Positions 10,860 to 23,000 of a stretch of 64,000 bases of DNA are shown here, in pieces (position 1 is the first letter of the stretch; each line of letters begins with the position of its first letter). The notes under the pieces were generated by a model, which saw only the letters and a list, made by a program, of their open reading frames with translations, was not told where the DNA came from and made no database searches. The position numbers and the translations under genes are program-made. This stretch comes from Flammula alnicola (lineage: Eukaryota > Basidiomycota > Agaricomycetes > Agaricales > Strophariaceae). The stretch is from the NCBI GenBank assembly GCA_015499995.1, contig JADNRV010000153.1:1-64000 (forward strand). The letters run 5' to 3'.

Positions 10860-11548
10860 ATGCCCCAACTCGTACCAGGTATAGAGTAAATTAGATGTTC
10901 TAGCTCTCGTCTGATCTCATGTGTCGTAAAAACAGGATACACTAGAAGCCTCTAGACAAGTGTTCGCGAAACAAATCAAGCTGGCAGTTGCCAGCACATC
11001 TGGAGCAGTTCCTGACGCTGACCCAGATCTCACATTGAAATGCGCAATAACGAGGCCCAACGGCATGACATCGTGGTGCGAATTTCAAGTCATCGATTGG
11101 AAAGAAGTCATTCGTCCGGATGGAGACGAAATAGGTGTCTTTATTCAAGGCTCTTCTGACCTCCCGTACGAACCAGAAACTACCGGGAGTAAGGAGGAAG
11201 AAATCGAGAAATCGAAATTCTTGCACTTGGTGTGCGGAGGTAGTGCAAAGACGATCCTTGCTCCAGCTACGCTGCAGGTTGGTCCATATTCCCTCTATAT
11301 TTTGGTCCAATGGTTTGACCAGTCAACCGCCCGTTGTTTTCCAGGATCTTAAATTATTGTGCGACTCGCTGTTTGACCTTGGTTATAAGACCTCCATTGA
11401 GATCTCGACACACGTCCGACATCCTAGGACCGGGAAGATTATTCTGGTTGAGCTACATGAAGCGTCGTATTCAAAGTTTATTGCGATACAAAAGGATCCT
11501 ATCCTTCTCAACGTTTGCGGTGTGATCGCTGTTGGCAAATACTATTAG
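10860..11548 (+). CDS. Small hypothetical protein, 185 aa
   Basis: Model: join(10860..10871, 10936..11277, 11345..11548). All three exons join in phase 0. The first exon is only four codons (MPQL) and is the least certain part. The second starts DTLEASRQVFAKQIKLAV and carries an acidic stretch (GSKEEEIEKSK). The last encodes DLKLLCDSLFDLGYKTSIEI and ends VCGVIAVGKYY. The 67-bp intron 2 has a clear GTTGGT donor and CCAG acceptor, and the frame continues cleanly, which argues for a real gene. I recognise no domain, signal peptide or membrane segment. No function is proposed. Confidence 0.5.
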
Positions 11549-11967
11549 TTTAATACAATTCTCGCCGTTATCTATTTTTCTAATACGTGAATCAAGGTTG
11601 TCAGATGCCAGGAAATAATGATGCATTCTGGACAAAGTCTACAATGGTCTGAATTATATGATACATGCACTATAAGTAGCGATTGGTACATGGGTTGAGA
11701 GTGATGTCAGAGAGCCAGGCCCAGCAACTTACAAGATACACGAGAAAAAATGTTGGACGTCCAGGCAGCCCTCCAGGAGGCTGTCTGCTATCCTCCGTGG
11801 ATGTAATGATACATGCGTCCATATCGCTCAGCAATGCCGGATGGAAGGGTTACTTCCGTAGTGCCATAAGCAGAGAACCGACTGCGAGGAACCCGAAATG
11901 ATTTGCCGGATAGCACACGTACATCGGCTCTTGCGTCACTTCGAATTTTTTCTGTAAGGTCATTTAT
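11549..11967. other. Intergenic, nothing recognised
   Basis: Tail-to-tail gap between the small hypothetical gene and the DUF2156 gene. No gene or repeat is seen. Confidence 0.5.
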
Positions 11968-13367
11968 TTAGTCGACAACCACTTTACGGAAAAATGTTAT
12001 GCGTACCCTGTACTGGCCTGTCTTGATAAGGCCGACCATGCCTGACACTGCGTTGTACGTTCGGCTCAGCACGCTGATCTTCCATCCACAGACATTATGT
12101 CCGGGAAGAAGGTGCTCAGCTGCTGTAATCCCAAACGACACCATAACCCTGTCCTTCGTACGATCGGGCTCAACGACGACCTCCCCTGCTGTAGTTGCGG
12201 GTGTAGTGGCGGCGGTCGTCTCTGGCTCGACGACAGCAATTGACGGTGCCTCTTTCGCTAGCTCCGTCTGCTCGTTGTAGAGATCTTTCAAGGCAGTAAA
12301 TATGAGCTTCTCGGATACACCTGTAGTGGCGTGGCGGAAGGTTATGCATTTGACAATTTGCCATGACGTTGGGCTTATGCGAGAAAGGATCTCAATGCCC
12401 ACGACCTGTGATGACCAAATTTCGTCAGATCATTAAGAGAAGAAAACAAATCTGCCGGCGTACCTTGCCTTGCCGCTTCGCAACCCAGTATCTCCTATGC
12501 GGCTCGTCCAACCATGGCTCGATGGTCATGGATTCAAACTCCATTCCGAGCTTATGCGCCTTCCAATCCCTAATTCCCGCCTCTACCATTTCCCGTTCAA
12601 TAGGATTCCATTCTCCGTACTTTACTTCGCGCGCCTCCACGTGGTCTTTCTCCGCGTGTGCTAGGTTCTTTTTTAACTCGTCGTCGTCGTGATGTTGGAG
12701 GTCCATGATCTCGATAACGTGGGCCGGGTCCATGACGTCATCATATATACATGACATAGTGACCCATCCCAGCGCCTCATTTGCTAGGACAGCTTCGAGG
12801 TTGCGGTCAACGCAGCACCATACGGGACGGTGGTGGGTGGCTTCGGCGAAAGCGATGAATGCGCGGGCGGTTTTCTCGAGTGCAGCAGGTGATGAGACTA
12901 GGGGATTGCCCCACGCGAAGATAAAAGGATCTACGGCGAGGAAATGAGAAATTCCCGTTTGCAATGCCAATGAGACAGAACTGAGCCGCACCTTTTTCGA
13001 TATAGCCCTGCACTGGTGTGAATTCTGACTCGGGTATGGGTTGGGATGGCCGCCAGATCTTGTACCTCTCGCCATCTAGCCAGGCTACAGAGCTTGAGGT
13101 GCCGTATTGGGCAATGAGATCGGCGAGTGACATTTGTTCTGGTGAATTATATGACGGGGAAATGGGCGAAAAGACTCCCGTCGGCGTCTTGTCGAGGAAC
13201 TCGCGACTCGAACGGCTGACAGAACGGCTGGCAGCAGCGCTTGCCGCTTCGATGTGGGCTGCATGTTCGGGGGAGCCAAAAACACACCCAGTAGGGCATG
13301 CAGTCGTCGGCGATGCCACAGATTTGTTGCTGTGGTGCGTCGTAATAGGTGATAAAATGTTGGCCAT
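11968..13367 (-). CDS. DUF2156 (phosphatidylglycerol lysyltransferase C-terminal-like) protein, 426 aa
   Basis: Model: complement(join(11968..12405, 12464..12930, 12992..13367)). The introns of 58 and 61 bp have proper borders and phases. The N-terminal ~90 residues are low complexity. Then come SLADLIAQYGTSSSVAWLDG, DPFIFAWGNPLVSSPAAL, AFAEATHHRPVWCCVDRN, WNPIEREMVEAGIRDWKAHK and WVAKRQGKVVGIEILSRISP. This is the tandem-GNAT layout of the DUF2156 fold, which moves amino acids from aminoacyl-tRNA onto lipids. In fungi, DUF2156 proteins make ergosteryl amino acids (ErdS, ErgS). ErdS carries an aspartyl-tRNA synthetase domain, which is absent here; this is a free-standing form. The lipid and amino acid used cannot be read. 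No membrane segment is apparent. Confidence 0.72.
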
Positions 13368-14320
13368 TGTGTTGGTCGTATAGTAGTGGGTGCAAACTGA
13401 TAAAGTTTTTGAAGTGGGTAATGATTGAGCTTATGAGACATGATGCATGAGCACATATATACCCCTCGGATCTAGTTTCCAAGAGGAGCCTTTTTTGTCC
13501 AGGAGGAAACTTCTGCAAAGCTAGACCGTGCTCTAACTGCGCTCTGGCTTGTGCCTTTGTCATATGCACGGAGTTAAATCTGAAGATTGCATCCAACGAA
13601 GCTGTATTCATGTCTGGCCAATGGCCGTGAATGTTATGTTGAAAACCTGCTTTGTCCGACCTACGTTGGCCTGGAACGCTCTGGGAAATTTCAAATGCCA
13701 TGACGGTAAGTTTTGGTCAAACGTTACATAACTTACAATGTTCCTTTCTATATATTTGAAACAGAACACCTCATCGTATTGATTACGATGCCGTAGTCAG
13801 GTTTACTGAAGGAGGGACTTTCGAAGGCCAGAATTGCATGTGAACTGTTGAACACATAAATATTAAAATCAGCTGCATTGTCCGTTACTTAGCCCGGTTC
13901 CGACAAACATCGGACAACATCGGTCCCTGGATCTTGCTCGAGTCTAGATTCTGCTCGAGCCAGCGATGCGCTCCGGTTTTTTTTTTGTCGTCAAAACCAG
14001 CTTGGCGAGTGGGCGAGAATTGGGGAGACTTGAGGTACCCGTTCTTATGGAAATCCTCTGGATGGAGGGGAACTGACATATAACGATAGCGTATGAGGTG
14101 GTTCCGTGCAGAATCATTGCATGCGATGTACTGTATTATGTTATACAAAAGTTAGTGGTACAAAAGAGAAACCATTATCATATACAAATGGTATGACCGA
14201 TGGAGTGGAAGGGTCCAACATTGGATTGCTTCGTGACGAAAGCAGACTGGAAGGAAGCTCGACTCCTGTAAAAGAAGATCCAAGCCACTGGCCAGTGGCG
14301 AGCCATTGCATTTGCTAGGG
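13368..14320. other. Intergenic, nothing firmly recognised
   Basis: Holds the upstream region of the DUF2156 gene and the 3' side of SYF2. An open frame on the minus strand up to 13701 runs into the DUF2156 region out of frame and looks accidental. Confidence 0.45.
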
Positions 14321-15661
14321 CTACAGAGCGGTGCCTCGTTCGAAGCTTGCACGAATCTCCGCCGTGTACTTGTCGTAATACCGTGCAATCTGAAAGTGCA
14401 AGATATGAGCCCCGGGAAAAAGAGAAAAGATGGGATCGAAATGTGCCGCACCTTTTTGTTGAAGACGCGATTGTGTTCGTTGATGTAAGTGATATCGCCC
14501 TCTTCTTCGTTGAGGCGTTTCCGGGAGAATTTGCCCTTCTTGTCGATACTGTTGTGATGCGAGTGAGAAAAATAAAATAGTGAAGCACAACGTAGGGCGG
14601 CATACTCTTTGTTGATCTTGCTAACCACCCTATCGATAGCATCTTCCGATGGTTTACTGTCTCCGTATATGAGTGTGTTCGCGTCTCTGTATAGGTTCTC
14701 TGCCGCCAGCTTCTGTTCTTGACTCATGACAGCCAGGTCAGAAGATCCTGCTGTTGGGTTGAAGCCCATAAGGGAACCAGAGCTCTGACCCATAGCAATC
14801 GCCTTCTGCTTGTTGTAGGCAATGAGGTCAGGCTTGATAATATCTAGGTCCTTCTTATATCGTCTCCGAGCAGCATGTGCATCATCTATGATAGGATCCC
14901 ATTAGCACGACGTGCTGAGCAAGGTACCAGGAGACATACCATGAAATTCGAAATCTGCTCTCCGTTTCTTCCGAGCCAACTTCTTCTCCCACTCTTCATT
15001 CTCTTCGATGGTATATTCCCAATTCTTCTGCCGCTCAACGTCCTCGCCCCTTTCCTCTGCATCAGCCTTCAGTCGAAGCGTTTCTGCGAGCTTTCGTTGT
15101 CTTTCCAAGCGAGCAGCGTCCCGTGCCGTTACCTTTGCCTTTGCAGACTCTTCTACTAGCGACGCGCGATTTGCCCGTGAGGAAGCCGACTATATCACGA
15201 AGGGTTCGTCAACGACTGCTCAGTCTAACGGTCACACAAAACTGAGTACACACCATCTTTTTACGCAGCTGCTCTAGTTTCGCTTTCCGTTCCTCCATGG
15301 TCATCTTCTTGATCTCTTCCTTCTCTTCTGCCTGCACCTCATTGTCCGCAGGTGTGGCATCTCCTGAATTACCGGAGCTCTCCTCAATCCCAGTCATTTC
15401 CTCGACAAACTCCTCTGCGGCTTCCACAACATCAGCGAGTTTCTCGCGCACCACCTCCGCTGCATGTTCCACGGTTTTCTCTGCATTCTCTACGAGTTCC
15501 GTGGCAGATTCAACGAGGGACGTTGAAGCTGATGGCTCTGGTTCGTCTGTTTGCATAACATTATCCTCGGCTAATGTTTCTGGTTCAATGGGCGGTGCGG
15601 ATTGTGGTGCTGCCTTTCCTCCCTTTTTCTTGCCACGTTTCGAGGAGCGGGCTGCTGGCAT
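14321..15661 (-). CDS. SYF2: Pre-mRNA-splicing factor SYF2, 367 aa
   Basis: Model: complement(join(14321..14389, 14452..14548, 14606..14885, 14940..15189, 15254..15661)), all phases consistent, introns 54-64 bp. The N-terminal third is an acidic tail with an MPAARSSKRGKKKGG start. The middle is a charged coiled coil (ERQRKLAETLRLKADAEERG, NWEYTIEENEEWEKKLARKK). The C terminus carries the SYF2 signature: DAHAARRRYKKDLDIIKPDL, AENLYRDANTLIYGDSKPS, KKGKFSRKRLNEEEGDITYI, NEHNRVFNKKIARYYDKYT. SYF2 is a component of the NineTeen/Prp19-associated spliceosome complexes in the nucleus. Its N-terminal extension is longer than in yeast Syf2. Confidence 0.92.
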
Positions 15662-16452
15662 GATTGTTGTATGAAAAGAGTGAAGTGGAAGGTAGTTGTC
15701 AGAGGGCTGTGTTCGAATTTGGCAAGGACTTGGGTCGAGCAAAATAGGAACGTATTTCTCACGATATTTGTTAGGTAAACAACCGGTGTCCGGCCTCCGC
15801 GCTCCGGAGTCCAGTCGAAAAAACTGTTCAGTGCGGGTCGTCGACTTAAACTTATACAGAACATGAAGGGATTATGAAGCCGTATATTGCAAAGAGACGC
15901 TATCACAGGAATACAGTTACTGAAGAGAACTAACGACTGAATCACAGCGCGCGATGATGACCCGAAAGCACTGAAGAGTGGCCCTCGAAGCTTCGAAGGT
16001 TCGTCGTTCCTCGAAAGAATGTGGGAGAGACTGAGGAAAGAAGATTATATGTCAGCAAAGTTGAAAAGTTATAAGGTTTTAAAGAAAAGAGCAGGAGTCA
16101 GAATTGCAGAAGTAAAAGTCAGCAGCGGGATAAATCCCTAAGACTGTTGAGCTTGATATGTGAATTCTTATTCATCATACGCACGAATAGAGATAGGAGA
16201 GACAACAAGAGAAAGGAATCATGAACTAACCATCAAGAAACAAACATCACGGACCCAGAGAACGAGGAAGGAGAAGGAGGGTGGATTGAAAATGAATCAA
16301 CAAAAAAAAAGTTTATATGCGTTACTTATTCGAGCTCCGCTGCAAGATCAGTGGTGGCGCCGATAAGCCGAAGCTGGAAGCGGTAATCAATGTTTGCCAG
16401 TGTATCCTGAGCCAGTCGAGCATATCTGGGTCTTTAATCATCGCTAGGCTTC
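15662..16452. other. Divergent promoter region between SYF2 and UPF3
   Basis: About 790 bp between two start codons pointing away from each other. It should hold both promoters. The part near UPF3 (16160-16300) is purine-rich (AGAGAA-type). No binding motif stands out. Confidence 0.5.
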
Positions 16453-18242
16453 ATGTCTACTGCTCCTGCACCTACGAAGCCACAGAAATCAAGGAAAGAC
16501 AAGGACAAAGAAAGAGATAAAGAACGGAAGAGCTCTCTGCCCCAGCCAAACGAACGCTTGAAGACGGTTATTCGAAGGCTGCCACCCAATCTTCCTGAAG
16601 GGGTCTTCTGGCAGAGTGTGCAACCATGGGTCACTGAAGACACCGCAGTGTGGCGGATTTACTATCCTGGAAAGCTGCGCAAAAAGTGAGCCAATCGCTT
16701 TCCATGATCCGCGCCCATCGTATTGAGACGACCGTGTGGATAGATTGAACAAGGAGAACATTCCATCTCGCGCCTACATTGCCTTCAAGAACGAAGAGCA
16801 GCTCGCCTTGTTCAGCCGCGAATACGACGGGCATACCTTCAGAGATAAAACAGGTGTGAAACCTACGTACTTGGGTCCGATGGGCTGGATGTTGACCGGG
16901 CACAGGGGTTGAGTCACAAGCTGTGGTAGAGTTTGCACCGTACCCCAAGGTTCCATCGGAGAAAAGAAAGCCAGATACTCGTAACGCTACAATAGAGAAA
17001 GGTTCGATTTTCCCCACTTATCCAATCCAAGATCTCTCCTGATTTTTTTTTTACGCCAGATGAAGATTACATCTCCTTCCTCGAAGCGCTCAAGGCATCC
17101 GAAAATGCTGAGCCAGTGACATTGGAATCTCTGAGTAGGTTGCTATTCTGACTTACATTCGAAATCTTATTTCCGTTATTTTAGTCGCCTCCACACAGCC
17201 AGCCCCACACCCGAAGACAACACCTCTCCTTGAAGCCCTTAAAGCAGAGAAAACCGCCACCAAAGACAAGGAAGCCATTCTCCGTAATCATGCACACTAC
17301 AACCAAATAAATGTGGGGCCCTCACGCAAAGAGGAAAAGAAGAAAGCTGGCGCTGCATCAGCTCCTCCGCCGTCCAAACAATCCGAAATCAAGACGGGTA
17401 ATGCCACTAATGCGGTGGCTGCAAGCGGGAAGAAAGCTCAGAAGAAGGCTCAGGGCGGTGTCCCTGCTGCTACTGCTCCACAGAATGCAAAGAATGCACC
17501 CCAAGGAGCTTCTGGCCCAGCCTTCAAGAATGCCGCAAACAATCCTCCCCCAGCTAAACCTGCTAAGCCCCCTCGAGCCCCTCGAGGAGCCCAGGCAAAG
17601 TCAGCTGCCAATGATACACCCCGCGTCGAACCATCTGCTGCTCTCCCTCCATCACCACTTGATAGCACCAATTCAACTGCTCCTCCCGCGGTTCGCCGTA
17701 CTCGCCCAGTCATCGGTTTGGCTTCTCGTCAATTTGAAGCCGCTTTGAGCGGCGTTTCTGGCCTTGCTATTGCCGCCACCGAAAGAAAGAGGAGAGAGAA
17801 GGAGAGAGAGGCGCAAGCCGCTGCTGCATCGGGTGGCACCCCCGTTCCTGCTACTCCGACTGCGCCTAGCGCTTCGTTTGCTCGTATTGATGGCTCTGAC
17901 ACAGATAAACCTGTCGCGCCTCCTTCGCCCAAGAAAGAGAAGACCAGGCGCGGAGGTCGGGGTGGAGGTGGTGGTGGCGGTAGCAGCTCTGCTGCTGCTG
18001 TTTCAGCAAACGTACCTCAAGTCAAAGTGCCAAGCATCTTGCAACGCGCAGCCGATGGACCTCCTCCTAGTATCATCCAGAGAGACACGTCCGGACCCCC
18101 AAATGAGGCTTCAAATGGAACAACATCACCTACAGCGGAACGCAGTTCAACTGGGCCTAACAGTCGCGGAGGCGGGAGACGAGGGCGGGGTGGTGGAAGA
18201 GGCCGAGGTGGTGCTTCCGGCGCCCCACGAGGCGGCGGCTAA
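16453..18242 (+). CDS. UPF3: Nonsense-mediated mRNA decay factor UPF3, 523 aa
   Basis: Model: join(16453..16685, 16744..16853, 16906..17001, 17060..17134, 17185..18242), phases consistent. After a basic N terminus (KSRKDKDKERDKERK) comes the Smg-4/UPF3 RRM-like domain: ERLKTVIRRLPPNLPEGVFW, then NKENIPSRAYIAFKNEEQL, YDGHTFRDKTGVESQAVVEF, APYPKVPSEKRKPDTR, EDYISFLEALKA (residues ~33-170). The last exon is a long Ala/Pro/Lys-rich tail ending in an RGG/GR-rich run (GGGRRGRGGGRGRGG). UPF3 links exon-junction complexes to UPF2/UPF1 to trigger decay of transcripts with premature stops. The RGG tail is an added likely RNA-binding or methylated region. Confidence 0.9.
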
Positions 18243-18682
18243 ATCTGCGTCTTCGTTTGAACACGAATGCCAATTAGGTATTCATTTCATCATTATAATT
18301 CATTAGCATCATCGCTAATGAATCACTAGTCCAGGAGCCTTGCTGATTTCATCGGAAGTTGTCTTAGCGCACCTTCGATGCATCACAAGATTCTTAAAGC
18401 AGCCTTACAGCAGCCTCACCCAGGCTACCCACGATAAGCCCCCAGCATTACAACCGTTCCAAAGGCTTGGTTCAGTGGATGATATCGTCCTCCAGCTTCA
18501 GGCGATAGACTATGATCTGATCTCAGTTTCGTTCTATTGTTGACGCCTCCACACAAATGGCTCAGCACATATTGTCCGTACGACATCTGTATTCTCCATT
18601 ACATGCAAGACGTGTATAGTAATCCAGATCCTAAATCTTTTGCGAATCAAAGACGTTCCTATCATATTTCTGCGCTTTTAGC
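18243..18682. other. Intergenic, nothing recognised
   Basis: 3' region of UPF3 and of the kinase-like pseudogene. No gene seen. Confidence 0.5.
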
Positions 18683-19672
18683 TTAAGGTTCTAGAGGGTG
18701 GTAACATTTTGCATAGTAGACATTGGGTAGATTTGAGTAAGTAATCATTGTTGCATCGGCCAAGTGTGGCCACATACTATAATAATGTTGTTTCAACGTC
18801 CAATCTGTCTTGCGAGCCCTATCAAAGTTAATGATGCGGTATCTACGGACGCAGCAGACAGATCTTTCCAGTGAGGGATGCCGTTGAAGATGCTCTGGGC
18901 ACGTAGAGAATATTGGAGTAGCGCACGTCGGGCTGTTCTATCCCAAGCTAAGACAGCCCAGATATCTGTCCTACAGTATGTCAAAATGTCAGGAAAGATA
19001 TCCTTGAAGTAAATGATACAATTTACCGATCTGGTAACCTTTCACCAAAAGGAAGTAATCCACCCACTCTCTCGAACAACAAAATGAATAGTCGTTTCGG
19101 TTTCAGCCTTTGCTGGTTAGATTCAGTAGGCTCGAAGGTTCCATGTCAGTCATCGATGTAAGATCGAGATCCGCTTCAAACCAGCCATAAAAGCGGGATA
19201 TTGCAATGCCCTGCAGAACTTCCATTTCGTCGTTTATAGAGGCTTCACTTTCCAAGTCCTCAGTGTGGGCCTCATCTTCGATTATGGAAGACTGGGCTCA
19301 GGTATTTTCGCGGACGGAACGGAGAGGGAGGAAAGAGATGTAGAAAATATGGTTCCGCAATGGCCGTCTCCTATGACGCCTTAAGCTTGCGCAACGAGGG
19401 TGAGCTGAAGGTGTCCGGGTGTAAAGCTGATGGTAGGCGGGCAGGAGGTCCATCAGGTAAGACTGAAGGCTTCAGTATACGGACGCCTTTTACAGCAGCG
19501 GGTGTACGGCGTAAGAAGACGACGTCAACGTGCGCATTACTTTCACCTTTAGCAAGGTTTCTGACAATGAGAGTGCTGATTGCATTCGACGGCTAGAAGT
19601 AAAGAAAGTGGTTCAACGATTACCCACAGACAAATTGGATAGGTTTTCACCAGCGATTCGGGTATGTACCAT
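18683..19672 (-). pseudogene. Broken fungal protein-kinase-like gene
   Basis: Starting at 19672 the minus strand reads MVHTRIAGENLSNLS, then, after a short intron, AHVDVVFLRRTPAAVKGVRI and ILKPSVLPDGPPARLP up to an in-frame TAG at about 19378 followed by ETAIAEPYF. The reading then moves to another frame for NDEMEVLQGIAISRFYGWFE. After a possible intron come KPKRLFILLFERVGGLLPFG and TDIWAVLA. One base on, in a shifted frame, comes LGIEQPDVRYSNILYVP (catalytic-loop type D-x-R-x-x-N), a stop, and in yet another frame RYRIINFDRARKTDWTLKQ (DFD-like metal motif). This is the layout of an agaricomycete-expanded kinase-like family. One stop and at least two frame changes argue for a pseudogene. A heavily spliced gene is less likely. 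Confidence 0.65.
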
Positions 19673-20015
19673 ATTACAAGAGCGCTACTAGTAAGTGTTG
19701 AGACACTCGAGAAGAAACGGGTTCGATTGATAAAGCATACCAGGTGGATCTGAGTACGTAGTCGATATTGTTTCCCGATAAATTAAAATGATAGAGGGGG
19801 TATAGATGCGTTATCACCATGAAATAAAGAGAACACAATGTCACAAACGCAGGCTGGAAGGGGAGCTTGAGAGGATCATTTCATTTCTTCCGCAGGTATC
19901 AACAAACGCGATCACGTGATCCGTGTTGAACTTGGAAGCCCCGACGACTAAACTTAGTTTTCGCTCTTTTCTTCTACCTTCCGCTCATGAAATACACGAT
20001 CACGATCTTTGAATA
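19673..20015. other. Promoter region of the SAP-domain gene
   Basis: Short upstream region with an ATCACGTGAT palindrome near the SAP-gene start codon; no other feature seen. Confidence 0.5.
19911..19920. promoter_or_regulatory. ATCACGTGAT palindrome (E-box type)
   Basis: Perfect 10-bp palindrome 96 bp upstream of the SAP-domain gene start. CACGTG cores are bound by bHLH factors such as Cbf1/Cpf1-type proteins in fungi. The same core recurs near other start codons in this window. Confidence 0.45.
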
Positions 20016-23000
20016 ATGTCGACGACTACGCAAATTTTGTTTAACTCACCCGCGCTGCACTCGCTTAAGCGCGACCAACTCGTCAAACTGTGCAAGATCC
20101 ATTCCATAAAGGCCTCTGGAAAGAATGTCGAGCTTATCCAGAAACTCAAGCAGCACGCGCATACTTTGCCGAAGGATTCGCCGTTGAGCATTGCTGTTCG
20201 AGGCGAATCTGGTGGACCAACGACGGAGGAGGAACATGAAGAGAGAGAGGAGGATGCCAATGACGACTCATCTTATCGCAATCAAATGCCGCGACAGAGC
20301 GAACAATGGGAGATGGTCATGGACAGCATCCAGGAGGAAGAAGAAAATTCGTCACAAGGCACGCTTTCATCGCAGCGTACATTGAACAACGGAGGCACCG
20401 GAGAGTTCGGGACAGGCAGTTCCAAGTGTATGTGTATCATTCATAAAGGCAGACTTTGTGCTCATATTTCCTCTGAATGCCTTCTCTAGCCACTACCGTA
20501 AGCTCGTCAATCAAAGCGCTTGCCACGTCCCTCGGCCTCAAGCGGGTCAATTCGAAAGCAACAACCACTTCAAAGAACCGCGCCGTATCTCCGCCGCCTT
20601 CGAACGACGAACTCGCCATGAAGTCGACCCCTTATTCGTCCCTTCCTCCGGCCACATCCCTGCCACAAACCGACCATTTTACGCTAGACTCTGCGCGAAT
20701 GTCTATCGATGGCACTTCCGAGGTGCCTCTCCCGGGCCACGCTCTTCGCCCAGGCATCCCAGCTCCGGCGAATGCGCGGCTGAGTCTAGGGCTAGGGCTA
20801 GGGGCTCCTACAACCCCAACGCGACAGGCGCAACCCACAACCACCATAAGGCTCGTTTCCAACCCGCTTTTAAACCCTGGGAACAGCTTCGCCCTTAACT
20901 ACCCATCTGGCGAGAATGGCACTCCCCAGCTCAAGCCGTTTAAAACTACCTTCGACATCCCATTCGGCAGTCCTGCGCCCAGTGGCGCGGGCTTTGGATT
21001 CGGTGGTACGAGCACTTGGCCGCCAAGGAGCGAGGAGGACGTGCAGATGAAGGGCATCTACCCGACGTTAACCTTTGACGACCTCCCTCCTTCCATGCCT
21101 GGGTCTCCAGCACCTTTTTCTCCCAAAGCAACCGAGCCTTTTGTATTTGGCTCTCCACATCCTAAGGACAACGTCAGTGATAATCAATTCCGTTCTGCGG
21201 CTGCTGCTGTTCTCGAAGAGATGAACCAGCGTCTTCGCGAGGATGGCGTTGACGAGATCGGGCTGGACATAATTTCCAAGTTGCATCCTGATGCAAAGAA
21301 AGAACAACCAAGGGAGATCAAGCCGATTCCTGCCTCAAAGCGCGGCGAGATCACAGGCAGGTTCCAAAAGCTGCATGAGGAAGAGTTCCAGAAGATGCAA
21401 GGCATCGACGATCTTGTGAAGAGACGCGCAGAGCGGTCACCTCCCAAGAAGGAGGAAGAGAAGGTCGTCGTTGGTAGGAAACGCAAATCTAGCGTGATCG
21501 AGAGGGACGGTGGTGCTGGGCCGCGCAGGCCGAGTGCCATCGCAGGCAGAGCTAGCGCGACAAGAGTGATAAGCAACGGCCGCCGTGCAAAAGTCCTTCC
21601 TGGAGCATTTGGGCTGGATGACGACGATGACGATGAAGAGAGGGAGGAGGATAGAGCAGGGAAACGCGTCAGAATGGATCCTGAAGCTGGTCCGTCCACC
21701 ATGACACCTGAAGAGGAGCGGCAGCAAGCAGATGAAGAACGCCGCCGGCTTGAATTGGACAACGAGAAGGAGGCAATTCGCAAGAAGCTCGAGGCAAATA
21801 GGGCAAGAAGGCGGAGCAGTGCTGCCCACGCAGCAGGTGGCCGGAAGAGCATAGGTAGACCAAGGCCTAGTGTTTTGAGTAAGGTTCTCTTTGATTTTTC
21901 CGACTTATCTTGTTCAACGTAATTGTTTTATCTAGCTAAACCCAAGCCCAAACCATCCAGATTTGGATTTTTGTCTTCGGCGAAGTCACTTGTTCAAAAT
22001 GTTTGGAATCGTGGAAAGGCGCCAGCTGCCGATGCTGCGCCGAGCAACATCCCAAAACCTTCGCTTGTCGTGAAACCCGAACCACCGAAGGAGAAGATGG
22101 GGCCACCGTCATTAGTGCCTGCTAAGAAGTCTTCTGTCGCTGCGGCCCGTCCTACAACTGCTGTTGCCAGCGGAAGCAGGGCTCCTGCCATCCGCATTAA
22201 TAACGCAGAGCACAAGGCGGTGGAAGTTAACGGCTCTGGTGCTACGAAGGGATCCATTGCGTCGTCTTCTCGCTCTAGGTCTCCACTACCATTGTTCAAC
22301 ACCAGCTCCAGTCGGAATAGCCTCCTGAGCAATGGAGGTACCCGTACGAGTCGCACAAGCTCGGTTACTGGACCAGCGTCGCACACAAGCTCCTTCTTCG
22401 GCACGGGTGCAAGCAAGTCACGGTCCAGTTCGAGCAGTAATATATCTTCTATCGGTACCAGGATGTCAAGTACAAGGGTGTCTCCTGCAGGTCTCGTGAA
22501 CAGCATGGGCTCAAAGAAAATCATGAGCGGATCGTCCATTGCTTCGAGGACATCGGCGACTGGAACGGCATCTTCCTCGAGACTCTCAACTTCGTCTTCG
22601 AGGCTCCTCGCTCCTACCGCCAGCTCGTTGGCGAAGATGCACAGAAGCTCGACTGCTGCTTCATCCGGGTTGAAACCTTTGTCAGAAGATAGGCAACATT
22701 CGCAAGCTGCCTTGGGTACGATTACCAACAGCCTACCTGTCACCTCTCCGAAATCTCCAGCCGGAACTCCTGGAGCGTTTTCGCCTAAGCCCGGAGGAAT
22801 TTTCAGTAAGCCTCTTACGTTACCCCAACAGTCAGGCATACCTACCCCCGTGAAGAGACGAAATTTGAGCGGCGAATCCTCCACCAGTGCAGGCGAAGAT
22901 GGCTCTCAGGCTCAGGATCAAAGCAAGCAGAATCAAGGTGCTGGTCCTACAAGAGTCAGGTCGTTGAATGGACGCAAACCTCGCATCTCACGATCCAAAG

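Noticed and set aside
13147..13701. 184-aa open frame on the minus strand upstream of the DUF2156 gene
   Set aside because: It overlaps the first exon of that gene in another frame, and its sequence has no domain-like features.
15209..15742. A longer SYF2 start at 15742
   Set aside because: The first 27 residues look like translated leader. The ATG at 15659-15661 begins the basic MPAARSSKRGKKKGG that suits the protein.
21184..22884. Long open frames on the minus strand opposite the SAP-domain gene (222 and 296 aa)
   Set aside because: They are antisense shadows of a GC-rich, low-complexity coding region; no independent features.
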